Part shown: positions 18,239 through 26,724 of the stretch, piece after piece
Layout: the number at the start of each line of letters is the position of its first letter
Numbering within the stretch: the stretch's first letter is position 1
NCBI RefSeq assembly: GCF_008370685.1
Contig: NZ_VTZU01000008.1
Location: forward strand, 1 to 64,000
Direction: 5' to 3'
Source: Aquimarina sp. RZ0
GTDB taxonomy: Bacteria > Bacteroidota > Bacteroidia > Flavobacteriales > Flavobacteriaceae
DNA length: 64,000 nucleotides
Program-made: the position numbers and the translations under genes
The notes under the pieces: model-generated
Told to the model about the DNA's origin: nothing
The model's database searches: none
What the model saw: only the letters and a program-made list of their open reading frames with translations

Positions 18239-18488
18239 TAAGTTAGTTTATGGTTTTATAACTTAAAATTAGATAAAATTTTATTGAATAGCTTTATAGA
18301 ATCTCAAATATTAACAGTTTCGTAATTTAGTATAAGATTCCGGGAAATAACAGATTTTATTTACATATGAAATTGGTATTGACTTTATGATTAACACAAT
18401 TTATTAATGTTTTAGTAACCAAGGGCATGCTATTTATTGAGTGATTGATTACGAAATTTACTTCTGTTAATTCTTAAAACCTTATACA

Positions 18489-18908
18489 ATGAAATACATT
18501 AGAAAAATTGGATTATTCGTTATTATTGGCTTTTTATTCTCTTGTGATGCAGAGCATGCTACAGAAGATTTAAAAACAAAATCGATTGAAGAAATTAAAA
18601 ATGATGAGATAACCAAATCTGATAAAAGTTTTGATGTATATATTAGATTGGTAGATGAAAGATCAGGGGTAGAGATTCCCGCAGATAGGTTATTAGGCTA
18701 TGGAGCTACAAATATAGAAACTGGAGAACTCTCTTTTGATTCTGGTTATGAAATTGGTTTTTTTGAAAGCCTTCCTGAGGGAACCTATCGATTTGACGCC
18801 CGTGATGGATATTTTGACGGTGCATCTTCTGAAATAGTAGTAATAAACTCTGAGAATGAAACAGCAGATGGTTGGGTTATAGTAACATTAAAGTATTGGT
18901 CAGAATAA
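18489..18908 (+). CDS. Lipoprotein of unknown function
   Basis: A 139-aa protein with a lipoprotein signal ending in the lipobox FLFSC (Cys at residue 19), so it is a lipid-anchored envelope protein. A charged linker leads to a domain of about 90 residues beginning SFDVYIRLVDERSG. It has a beta-rich, carboxypeptidase-regulatory-like or Ig-like pattern (strand, LPEGTYRFDA, strand). No family is recognised with confidence. It is a single gene ending convergently with the hydrolase/OsmC gene. Confidence 0.6.
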   Translation: MKYIRKIGLFVIIGFLFSCDAEHATEDLKTKSIEEIKNDEITKSDKSFDVYIRLVDERSGVEIPADRLLGYGATNIETGELSFDSGYEIGFFESLPEGTYRFDARDGYFDGASSEIVVINSENETADGWVIVTLKYWSE

Positions 18909-18944
18909 TATTTCTTACAACCGCTGATCCAAACAAGTACGGCA

Positions 18945-19040
18945 GACTACCTCGGGGCAAGCCTACGAGGCATTTATTGAAAAAAAAAATGATTTCGAGG
19001 CAAGTCTCGGAGCATTTAAATCTCGATTATTTTGAGTAAA
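18945..19040. repeat. Family-3 triple-hairpin repeat, copy b
   Basis: Three palindromes in a row: CCTCGGGGCAAGCCTACGAG (18950-18969), CGAGGCAAGTCTCG (18996-19009) and CTCGATTATTTTGAG (19022-19036). They are separated by CATTTATTGAAAA- and AGCATTTAAAT-type spacers, in the same order as 37201-37290. It sits between two convergent genes. Confidence 0.7.
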
Positions 19041-19041
19041 T

Positions 19042-19076
19042 AAAAGGGAAGTTTTATAGAAAATTACTTCCCTTTT
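19042..19076. terminator. Bidirectional terminator
   Basis: AAAAGGGAAGT and ACTTCCCTTTT form an 11-bp stem with flanking A and T runs. It lies between the convergent lipoprotein and hydrolase/OsmC genes and can serve both. Confidence 0.8.
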
Positions 19077-19106
19077 GTTTTATAATTGAGGTTCTCTTTA
19101 TTCTTG

Positions 19107-20318
19107 TTATAGTAAAGTTGTGATTACTTGCGTTTCGCTATGCAAGGTTTTGTGTACAGGGCATTTATCAGCGATCTGTAATATTCTATTGATTTGTTTT
19201 TCATCCAGATTCCCTTCTAATTTAATTTCTCTTATAAAAGTATCGATTTTGGCTGTTGGATCCTCACAGTTTTCACAATCTGCGGCGTGTGATTTTTTAT
19301 AACTGGTATGTACTTCTACATTTTGTAGATCCCAATTTTTTCTGGAAACGTACATTTTTATCGTCATGGCGGTACAGGCAGATAGTCCTGCAGAGACTAA
19401 TTCATATGGTGATGGTCCAAAATCATGACCGCCAACACTTTCGGGCTCGTCTGCTACTATATAATGATCACCTACTTTTAACTGTGTTGTGTATCCTTCT
19501 GCATTTCCCAGACTCGCAACTACTTGGTGTGTGGTTTTTAATTGAGGTGTTGTTGGAATATCCATATACCTGGATGACCAGCCCGCAATTACTTTTCCTA
19601 CATATATAGAGTCTTTTTTGTTCATTAATAAGTGATCTGCACCATCTAGCGTTACAAAACTTTTAGGGTGTTTTGCCGCAAGGTATATTTCTTCAGCGTT
19701 TTTTATGCCTACAGTAGTATCTTGTGGAGAATGCATTACTAACAATGCCTTTCCTAAATTTTCGGCTATATTGAATAGTGATTTAGTCTCCAGATCATCC
19801 AGAAACTGCTTTTTTATTGTAAAATCTCTTCCACTTAGATTTACTACTGCTTTACCGTGAGTTTCAATTTCTTCCAGACCACTTTTTAATAAGTGTTGCA
19901 CGTGTGTAGGATCAGATGGTGCTCCGATTGTTGCTACTGCTTTTATAGAATCTATCTGGGCAGCTGCAAAAATAGCAGCAGCACCGCCCAATGAATGTCC
20001 GATGAGTAACGTAGGAGCTTTGTGCTCTATTGCTAAATAATTAGCCGCTGCAATCAGATCATCTACATTTCCAGAGAAATTAGTATCAGCAAAATCACCT
20101 TCACTTTCTCCAAGCCCCGTAAAATCAAAACGCAAAACTCCAAAGCCCTGTGAGGTTAAGGCTCTGCTAATATTTCTTACTGCGCCTAAGTTTTTATTAC
20201 AGGTAAAGCAATGTGCAAATAGAGCAAAGTTATGAGGATGCTGATCGGCAGGCAATTCTAAGCGCCCTGAAAGCATCTGACCCTCAGTATTTGTAAAAGA
20301 AATTTTAGAAAGACTCAT
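19107..20318 (-). CDS. Alpha/beta hydrolase-OsmC fusion protein
   Basis: A 403-aa cytoplasmic fusion. Residues 1-255 are an alpha/beta hydrolase with nucleophile elbow GHSLGG (Ser109) and a conserved FAHCFTCNKN oxyanion-region stretch. Residues about 265-403 are an OsmC domain with the two redox Cys at 315 (SACTAMT) and 386 (CPVHKTL). OsmC/Ohr proteins reduce organic hydroperoxides. The fused hydrolase may handle peroxidised lipid esters, although this is not established. The fusion is a known architecture in Bacteroidota and Proteobacteria. It is a single gene. Confidence 0.88.
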   Translation of the reverse strand: MSLSKISFTNTEGQMLSGRLELPADQHPHNFALFAHCFTCNKNLGAVRNISRALTSQGFGVLRFDFTGLGESEGDFADTNFSGNVDDLIAAANYLAIEHKAPTLLIGHSLGGAAAIFAAAQIDSIKAVATIGAPSDPTHVQHLLKSGLEEIETHGKAVVNLSGRDFTIKKQFLDDLETKSLFNIAENLGKALLVMHSPQDTTVGIKNAEEIYLAAKHPKSFVTLDGADHLLMNKKDSIYVGKVIAGWSSRYMDIPTTPQLKTTHQVVASLGNAEGYTTQLKVGDHYIVADEPESVGGHDFGPSPYELVSAGLSACTAMTIKMYVSRKNWDLQNVEVHTSYKKSHAADCENCEDPTAKIDTFIREIKLEGNLDEKQINRILQIADKCPVHKTLHSETQVITTLL

Positions 20319-20736
20319 ATGTGGATGTTAATTTTCTTAAATGTCGAATTTTTTGAGGTATTCTAACTTTAGATTTGGGTTAAAAATGTGTTAAACTCAT
20401 TTTTACGCTATAAACACTGTAACCGTAAGAAACTGTTTTTGAAATATCCCGAAATCCTTCCGTAAAAAAACAAGTTGCCTTTTCTTCACCATTTACAAAT
20501 TGATATTATCGAACACAATCCTTTAAAATAAAATAGCGTGTGTCAAAATCCTTACCTTATTTCAAAATTAGTACTGCTTTTTTAAAAGATTTTATTAAGG
20601 TATTTTCGACAATAGCATTTATTTCGTTTTGTCAAACTTATTAAGTGCTAAAATGAATTGTTTTAATATTTCTTTCACTTTGTTTTTTATGAATTCAAAA
20701 GTATTACTCAAGATCAGCTCAATAAAACAGGTTTTA
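20319..20736. other. Intergenic stretch with family-6 repeat fragment
   Basis: An AT-rich stretch without a credible gene. Near 20688-20720 it carries a fragment of the family-6 repeat end (reverse complement GAGCTGATCTTGAGTAATAC). It is followed directly by MITE copy 3. Confidence 0.45.
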
Positions 20737-20896
20737 TACGATTTATAACTAAAAATTTCGCATATTCATCGTTTCTTTTTCCTTTCTACTTCGTTTAAAA
20801 AATAAACCGTAGCTATAGCTATGCTTGATTTTTTTGCCTTGCATAAAGAAAAAATAATTCAATGAATTTATACGAATTTTTTAATCACAAATCGTA
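20737..20896 (+). mobile_element. MITE family 1, copy 3
   Basis: A full 160-bp copy. It is the only copy whose flanks differ: TTA on the left (20734-20736) and TAA on the right (20897-20899). This suggests recombination between copies or later change. A degenerate palindromic stretch around 20920-21000 follows. Confidence 0.93.
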
Positions 20897-21052
20897 TAAG
20901 TCTATTTCTAACTTGAATATACCTAATAAAATGATATCTTTTACTCGATCTTTCGTTATAAAAATTAGCCATAGATAGCTATGCTAGTTTTTATTTTCTG
21001 GAGAGAAAAATTGAATGAATAATTTTGGGGCAGCTATGGTATATAATGAAAA

Positions 21053-21080
21053 ACGACAAAACCTCTAGAGGTTTTGTCGT
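21053..21080. terminator. 28-bp perfect palindromic terminator
   Basis: ACGACAAAACCTCT and its exact complement are directly joined. It lies 58 bases after the DUF547 stop on the minus strand and is the likely end of that operon. Confidence 0.75.
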
Positions 21081-21137
21081 TAATCTAAAAATTACGAATT
21101 ACAGAAATTTCTAAGCTGTTCTTATGTTAAATGGATG

Positions 21138-21848
21138 TTATCGTTCATTCAGACTCCAATCATATTGTAAGTATTCTATCTTTATGTTATTTTTAATTTT
21201 TGTTTTAGAATATTTATTGATATAACTTTTAATAGCTCCTGAATTAAAATCTTTGGCATACCATTCGAATACCTGTGATAGTTTAGCATTATTAGCTGTA
21301 ATCTGATTCTTTGTAGGATCATTAATATAATCAATAGTCCTTTCGTTTAAAGCTTCAGTGATATTTCTACCTGTATAAGCTCGATTCCATAATTTAGGAG
21401 AAGATTTTGCTGCACAGTTCAGTAAAAAATGAATTCTAGGTTCGTTCATTTTTCTTAAAACAGTATGTTCAATATCATCAAGACTGTACGCTGTATTGTT
21501 AATCTTAATTATTTTCTGCTTCCATGGATTTTTTATATCATTTATGGAACCAACAGGATACTTGTCAATTATCATTTTCATGACAATAGCATTATATAGA
21601 TTCACCCAATATGCTAGTTTCTCTGTACTTTCTGAATTGTCAGATGGATAATTAGTCGATAAGGATTTAAAATATTTATCAAATAAAAATTTATCTCTAA
21701 TAAATCCTTTGTAATCAACATTACCTTCATCGGATACATTAACCAATAAAAGTTGATCCCATACCATATGATCAATTCGTTTTTGAGCGGTCACTCCAAA
21801 AACAATAAATAAGGATAAGAGTACTATTACAAGGTGTTTTTTTTTCAT
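21138..21848 (-). CDS. Exported DUF547 protein
   Basis: A 236-aa protein with a signal peptide (cleavage near residue 21, GVTAQ) and a DUF547 domain. The typical motifs AYWVNLYNAIVMKMI, IHFLLNCAAKSSPKL and YTGRNITEAL are visible. The conserved Cys-Ala pair in the second suggests a papain-like fold, but function is unknown. It lies 23 bases downstream of a beta-barrel gene and ends in a strong terminator, so the two form an operon. Confidence 0.82.
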   Translation of the reverse strand: MKKKHLVIVLLSLFIVFGVTAQKRIDHMVWDQLLLVNVSDEGNVDYKGFIRDKFLFDKYFKSLSTNYPSDNSESTEKLAYWVNLYNAIVMKMIIDKYPVGSINDIKNPWKQKIIKINNTAYSLDDIEHTVLRKMNEPRIHFLLNCAAKSSPKLWNRAYTGRNITEALNERTIDYINDPTKNQITANNAKLSQVFEWYAKDFNSGAIKSYINKYSKTKIKNNIKIEYLQYDWSLNER

Positions 21849-21871
21849 AGCATCTGTTTTGTTAGGAATGT

Positions 21872-22780
21872 TTAATTTGATTTATAGACCAGTCCTAGAG
21901 AAAATGATGTTGCATTTACGTAGTTTCTTCCTTCCATGTTAGTAGCATATCCAGAAGAAATCCCGAGAGCATCTTTATAAACGGGTACATATATATCAAA
22001 ATAGAAATTAGTATAATCTACTTCAGTTTCTAATAATGCCTGTGGTCCCCCGACATCTGCAAACTCTTGAGACCCCAGGTCAAAACCTGTCAAAGAATTC
22101 TGAACCCCGATTTTAGCGTGTGTATAGAACCATTTATTATAATATCCTAATTTAGCACTATACAACATTGCATCCGGAACATTCGCATCTGGGTTTTCTC
22201 TTAAACTATAGGCAGCTTGTACTTCAAGAAATAGATTGATTGAGGTATTATATTGAACAAAACCACAACCTTCATAAGCAGTGGAGTTTTGTCCTATTGC
22301 CATAATCCCGATTCCATCATATCCTCCCACTGGCAAAATGACACCCGATGCACCTCCCAGAGATAATCTGGATGAATTAGAAAACGTTTTATCTACTATT
22401 TTTGCTTTTAAAAACAAACTTAAATCCTGTATACTTTCTATCTCTGTCTCTCCCAAAATAGGATCTGCCACATTGTTCTCATTTGTACTTGAGATGTATG
22501 GAAGATTGATTGTCGTAGACAACCAATTAGTAACACCATATTCTCCGTATAAATTAAAAATGGATGAGTTAATCGCCCCCATATCTGCGGGGTTTCCTTC
22601 TGTAATAGTTGTTCCACGAAAGAAATTATCAAAACTTTTAAAAGAATAAGACGATGCAATAGTGAGGTCGTTTTTTTTAGGGAAAAAACCATTAAGTAAA
22701 GTCTGAGCAGACAACGAGGATATCGAAGTAAGACAAAGAACCCAAATCATTTTTTTAGTAATTTTATTCATATTTTTCAA
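21872..22780 (-). CDS. Predicted outer-membrane beta-barrel protein
   Basis: A 302-aa protein with a signal peptide (about residues 1-25, ending SSLSAQ) and regular amphipathic strands through to the terminal SFSLGLVYKSN. This resembles the Phenol_MetA_deg / transporter-like barrel group (early LTIASSYSFKSFDNFFRGT, then GVTNWLSTTINLPYIS). It is probably an outer-membrane channel or small-molecule binder and is the first gene of the operon with DUF547. The ligand is unknown. Confidence 0.65.
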   Translation of the reverse strand: MKNMNKITKKMIWVLCLTSISSLSAQTLLNGFFPKKNDLTIASSYSFKSFDNFFRGTTITEGNPADMGAINSSIFNLYGEYGVTNWLSTTINLPYISSTNENNVADPILGETEIESIQDLSLFLKAKIVDKTFSNSSRLSLGGASGVILPVGGYDGIGIMAIGQNSTAYEGCGFVQYNTSINLFLEVQAAYSLRENPDANVPDAMLYSAKLGYYNKWFYTHAKIGVQNSLTGFDLGSQEFADVGGPQALLETEVDYTNFYFDIYVPVYKDALGISSGYATNMEGRNYVNATSFSLGLVYKSN

Positions 22781-23104
22781 AAATTAGGTTAATTAAATGT
22801 TAAAATTATTACGGTTTTAGCGTAAATTACATTTTTCACGTTGAAAAACAAAATTTGAAAGACAAAATACCACTTTTTTAATTTATATACTGAATAAAGC
22901 TTGTTTTTTTTCCAGCATTTATCTCATGCAAGACGATCATTATAAATATCAATTTTCCCATCGAAGAAAGCGTAATTTAAAGCTCTAATTATATCAATGT
23001 CGTTATATATTGAGTTACATATTTTTAAATCAATAATTTAATGGTGTTTTTGATAATTTTATTTTTAGCCAATATGCATCATGTAGATTTATATATAGAA
23101 CTCA
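22781..23104. other. Intergenic stretch upstream of the barrel operon
   Basis: It should contain the operon promoter; no clear consensus and no small gene were seen. It ends at MITE copy 4. Confidence 0.4.
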
Positions 23105-23264
23105 TACGATTTGTGATTAAAAAATTCGTATAAATTCATTGAATTATTTTTTCTTTATGCAAGGCAAAAAAATCAAGCATAGCTATAGCTACCGTTTATT
23201 TTTTAAACGAAGTAGAAAGGAAAAAGAAACGATGAATATGCGAAATTTTTAGTTATAAATCGTA
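23105..23264 (-). mobile_element. MITE family 1, copy 4 (inverted)
   Basis: A full 160-bp copy in reverse orientation, flanked by TCA at 23102-23104 and 23265-23267. It differs from the others by single bases (CCGTTTA where others read CGGTTTA). It lies just after the end of the tryptophan-dimer cluster. Confidence 0.95.
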
Positions 23265-23272
23265 TCATATAA

Positions 23273-23392
23273 GTATTGAAGAGTAGCCATATCATACAAT
23301 TAGATGGTGAAATAGAATCGAGAGACCTGATAAGTATTGATTACGTTTACAATGGAGAAGTACAAATAAAAACAGCAAATAGTATACTATAA
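23273..23392 (+). pseudogene. C-terminal remnant of an unknown gene
   Basis: A 39-residue frame with no start codon (SSHIIQLDGEIESRDLISID, then YVYNGEVQIKTANSIL, then stop). It looks like the end of a beta-rich protein. It begins next to MITE copy 4 and its last 6 bases overlap the P450 3' end. Joining the sequences on either side of the MITE does not restore a frame, so other rearrangement is implied. Confidence 0.35.
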
Positions 23393-24625
23393 AACTTGCC
23401 TGTCTATTTTTCTAAGCCATAATTCTCTAAACCCATGAAAGACAATGGAATTGCCCCATACAATAGCTTTATCTCTTTTATCATCTAATTCATAATTTAC
23501 TATAATAGTGTCCAAATGCCTGAAAGCTACTTTAGCTTCAAGTCTAGCTAATGCAGATCCTAAGCAATAATGAATACCTCCGCCAAAGGAAAGATGCATC
23601 TTTTTACGGTGTAAAACCAAAGTATCCGGGTTTTCAAAAATCTGAGAATCTCTGTTTGATGCTCCCAGCATTAATGCAATCTGGCTTCCTTTCTCTATCG
23701 TTTTTCCTGATATACTAAAAGTTTCTGTAACCCATCTGGTAACCATTTGTACAGGATTATCATATCGTAACAATTCTTCTGCTAATGCCTTATAATCATT
23801 AGATTCCTTTTTAAAGTCAACATAAAACTTTCGGTTACTTTGCAATGCATGTGTTCCTTTTGCAATTAAATTAATTGTTGTTTCAAAACCTGCATTCAAA
23901 ATATGAATGCAATTAGAAATAATTTCTTCTTTATTCAATTTATCATCAATACCGCTTTCTATCATTAAACTGATCAGATCATCTTCTAGATTATTTGCTT
24001 TTTTTGATATCACATCCGTGAAATATTCGATAAACTCCTGCATTGATTTTTCAGCTAATGCAAATACATCTTCATTTTTTCTATCTACAGAAAAGCTTGC
24101 TGCTAATAGCGCTAAAGACAACTCTTCAAATTTTGAACTATCTTCTGATGATATTCCCAAAATTTTGCAGATTACCCGAATAGGTAGTGGTAGTGCAAAT
24201 TCAGAAATAAATTCTATTTCATTTTTTTGTTCAATCTTTTCTAACAATTCTAAGGTAATACTCTCAATAATAGCTTCCATGTTCTTTAATGACCTACCGG
24301 AAAAAGCGTTATTTAGTACTGATCTTATTCTGGTATGTTCCGGTGGATCCTGAAAAACAAGCCATTTTGAAATGACACTTTTAAAACTTCTATATATAGG
24401 AGGTACTAACTCGATCTCCTCTCTAGGAGGGGTTCTAACAAAATTCTTAGACTTAAGCACCTGGTTAATATCCTTATAATTAAATAAATACCAAGTACCT
24501 TCTAGTTCTTTATGTAATGAAACTCCAAAATGAACCGGATCTGTATTTCTATACTGCTCATAATATTTATATGGATCTTCAATAACTGATGGTAACTTAG
24601 GGTTAAATAATGTATCTATTATCAT
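23387..24625 (-). CDS. StaP/RebP-like cytochrome P450
   Basis: A 412-aa soluble bacterial P450. The heme signature FGGGIHYCLG is at 347-356 (ligand Cys354), the I-helix AGFETT at 245-250 and the ExxR at E284-R287. Beyond the general motifs it shares stretches I remember from StaP, the P450 that couples and decarboxylates chromopyrrolic acid in staurosporine synthesis: WLVFQDPPEHT (88-98), PLPIRVICKILGI (146-158), RYDNPVQMVTRW (287-298) and a terminal IVFHGFREL. The start codon overlaps the vioE stop by 4 bases (ATGA), so translation is coupled. It is the last gene of the cluster. Expected role: oxidation of a bisindole intermediate. Confidence 0.85.
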   Translation of the reverse strand: MIIDTLFNPKLPSVIEDPYKYYEQYRNTDPVHFGVSLHKELEGTWYLFNYKDINQVLKSKNFVRTPPREEIELVPPIYRSFKSVISKWLVFQDPPEHTRIRSVLNNAFSGRSLKNMEAIIESITLELLEKIEQKNEIEFISEFALPLPIRVICKILGISSEDSSKFEELSLALLAASFSVDRKNEDVFALAEKSMQEFIEYFTDVISKKANNLEDDLISLMIESGIDDKLNKEEIISNCIHILNAGFETTINLIAKGTHALQSNRKFYVDFKKESNDYKALAEELLRYDNPVQMVTRWVTETFSISGKTIEKGSQIALMLGASNRDSQIFENPDTLVLHRKKMHLSFGGGIHYCLGSALARLEAKVAFRHLDTIIVNYELDDKRDKAIVWGNSIVFHGFRELWLRKIDRQVL

Positions 24626-25152
24626 TTTCTTAATTTAAATATCGTTTCTTGAATTTCTCCTATCAGAGGAGATATGAATTTCTTAACATGAGTTTGCTCA
24701 TTCTTTTTTAATTCCATTTTTAAAGGAACGTGGGTTACTGAAGATATATACAATTTTTTATCCTGAGATTCGGATTCCCATATATCCACGCTTTGCTCTT
24801 CTATTTCTGTTTGACCTATATGACTAGCATTCCATAAAGACAATACATTTTGGGGTAATGGATGTTTCCCTTCATAAACATGGTTTTCTAAATTCTCTAC
24901 AAGTTTGTCTGGATAAATATTGATTGTCTTTTTCTGTTTTTTTTTCTCTGCTTGAACACCTATTTCAGAAAGCCATAATTTATAACCTGTTGTTTTGACA
25001 TCCCACGGGTTTGATAATCCATCAATACGGTATAATCCTTTGTCATAATCAAACCAAGCCATCCCATTAGAAATAAAATTTTCTGGCATCATAGGTTTCC
25101 ATAAACTAATATAAGCAGCTTGCCAAGTATCTGGCAATTGAGGTAAATTCAT
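24622..25152 (-). CDS. vioE: VioE homologue (violacein-type indole-shift enzyme)
   Basis: A 176-aa soluble protein aligning with Chromobacterium VioE (191 aa) along its N-terminal half: LPDTWQAAYISLWKPMMPE, AWFDYDKGLYRIDGL, SNPW, then TGYKLWLSEIG. VioE catalyses the 1,2-shift of an indole ring that turns the VioB imine dimer toward protodeoxyviolaceinic acid instead of chromopyrrolic acid. Tyr14, Ser16, Asn48 and Glu63 match VioE Tyr17, Ser19, Asn51 and Glu66. Phe50 of VioE is Ser47 here, and the C-terminal Arg172 site appears to be Lys. It overlaps the P450 gene by 4 bases. The 321-base gap upstream suggests its own promoter. Confidence 0.88.
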   Translation of the reverse strand: MNLPQLPDTWQAAYISLWKPMMPENFISNGMAWFDYDKGLYRIDGLSNPWDVKTTGYKLWLSEIGVQAEKKKQKKTINIYPDKLVENLENHVYEGKHPLPQNVLSLWNASHIGQTEIEEQSVDIWESESQDKKLYISSVTHVPLKMELKKNEQTHVKKFISPLIGEIQETIFKLRK

Positions 25153-25473
25153 AATTTTAAGACAGTTTGTTTTTTTAAAGTAAATACCATTTTCAGAAGA
25201 AGATATTCGATACTAAAATCATTAGTTTTTCTCCAAATTTCAAAATAAAACGAATAGATATCCTTGCTATCTCTACTTCTTCTTTTCATTGTAATCTGAA
25301 TAATTTATATCCATTTGAGTTTGCTTATAACAAAATATCCTGTAAAAAGAGGTAGTTTTATTGAGTAAACCCATGGTAGAAACGGTATCTAGTCCTTTTA
25401 TTAATAATAGCATTAATTTGTTATCTTACGTTGGTGTCCATATGATTTTTTTCTTTTCTTAATACACAACAGC
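25153..25473. promoter_or_regulatory. Gap inside the cluster, probable vioE-P450 promoter
   Basis: This 321-base non-coding stretch between the vioB C-terminal gene and vioE is unusually long for an operon and probably holds a promoter for vioE and the P450. No exact TAnnTTTG motif was found on the minus strand. A 28-codon plus-strand frame inside it is not credible. Confidence 0.35.
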
Positions 25474-26724
25474 TTATTCTAAAGTCCTTGTATACTCAAC
25501 AAAATATTCCAGTAGTTCTACAACAGAAGGTGGTAAAATTTCTAATCTAACTGCACGGGTGTGTAGCTCCTTGAACTTAGCACTCATTTGCGCTAAAGCT
25601 TTGTCGTGATCAGTAATAAATATTATAGGTTTGGGCAATTCAAAAGAAGGACCTGCTGTATACTTTTCTATACCCGATTCAATGTTCATTATAAATATCC
25701 CCAAATACCGCATAACCCCAGACATAATATCTATGGATGCATTCATTAAATAAGATCTTCTGAGTGTTTCTGTCGGGCGTAATCCAAAATGTTGAGTCAT
25801 CATTTGCATACTAATACCAAAACATTCATTAAAGATATACATCGCTTCTTTTGCTACCTCATTTGTAACTTTTATGGTACCGATTTCGCCATGAACAGAA
25901 GGGTTTTTAAGACAGGGATACATTAAAGGTGTCTCGTGATTCTCTAAATATTCTTTTATTTTCCTAAATTTATTAAAATGAGATTCTTCCAGACTTTTAT
26001 CATCCGTAGGAACGCCTTCACCTTGTTCTGCAATAAGGTCTATTGCAAAAATTGCAGATTGTACATCATCTACCCTACATTGATAACTAGGAAATAAGGT
26101 ATTTGTTTTTTCATTTAAGAAAAGATGATGTTCTCCTCCCGTTTTTCCTTTTTCGACAGAAATAAATTCTGGAAACTTGATAAAAGCGTTTTTTATTTTT
26201 CGGTATAAATCACTCACACTTGTATATGCCAAGTCTGTACCGGGTTGAGGTTGGTTTTTACCTTCTGTCACAAAAGTATGTGGTGATTCCAGGTGCATAA
26301 ATCTTTCGATACTATTCTTAGAAAATGGTTCTAAAGCCATTTCCAGACCTACCGGGTAAAATTTAGACACTTTAGAATAGCTGGGAGAGCTTACATAAAA
26401 CGTTCCCCCAATGGCCATTAATAAATTGTTTGCCATAAGAAAATGTATCATTTCTTCCTTGGCAATACCCAAGATCAATCCTCTTGCTCCTTGATCCATT
26501 CGCTCCTCTCCATCTCCACACATAAAAGAAAGTTGCTCCTCACTCCACAACCCTCTTTTTACATATTCTTTTCCTGTTACCAAATTAGGTACAGAATACG
26601 CTGCATATATGTATTGTACCATCAGGGTCATCTCTAATTCTACTGCTTCTTTTAAATAGCAAATGAGTTCTTCTCTCGTGGTTATTTCAGTTGTTGCAGT
26701 AATCTGGGTTTCTGTAACACTCAT
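25474..26724 (-). CDS. vioB: VioB/RebD C-terminal ferritin-like domain protein
   Basis: A 416-aa protein corresponding to the C-terminal, ferritin-like part of VioB/RebD/StaD (iminophenylpyruvate dimer synthase domain). Matching stretches include LKEAVELEMTLMVQYIYAAY (24-43), the iron-type EEMIHFLMANNLLMAIGG (90-107), KTGGEHHLFLNEKTN and RRSYLMNASIDIMSG. In known pathways this is one domain of a polypeptide of about 1000 residues that oxidatively dimerises two indole-pyruvate imines. Here it is a separate gene whose ATG overlaps the upstream stop by 4 bases. The two halves (676 plus 416 residues) should assemble into one enzyme. Confidence 0.9.
   Translation of the reverse strand: MSVTETQITATTEITTREELICYLKEAVELEMTLMVQYIYAAYSVPNLVTGKEYVKRGLWSEEQLSFMCGDGEERMDQGARGLILGIAKEEMIHFLMANNLLMAIGGTFYVSSPSYSKVSKFYPVGLEMALEPFSKNSIERFMHLESPHTFVTEGKNQPQPGTDLAYTSVSDLYRKIKNAFIKFPEFISVEKGKTGGEHHLFLNEKTNTLFPSYQCRVDDVQSAIFAIDLIAEQGEGVPTDDKSLEESHFNKFRKIKEYLENHETPLMYPCLKNPSVHGEIGTIKVTNEVAKEAMYIFNECFGISMQMMTQHFGLRPTETLRRSYLMNASIDIMSGVMRYLGIFIMNIESGIEKYTAGPSFELPKPIIFITDHDKALAQMSAKFKELHTRAVRLEILPPSVVELLEYFVEYTRTLE

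Noticed and set aside
23273..23392. MITE copy 4 as a simple interruption of one gene
   Set aside because: Joining the flanks without the MITE gives stops in all three frames, so the 3' gene remnant cannot be explained by this insertion alone.
25380..25466. 28-codon plus-strand frame in the gap before vioE
   Set aside because: Short, antisense to the cluster, with no start signal or coding pattern.
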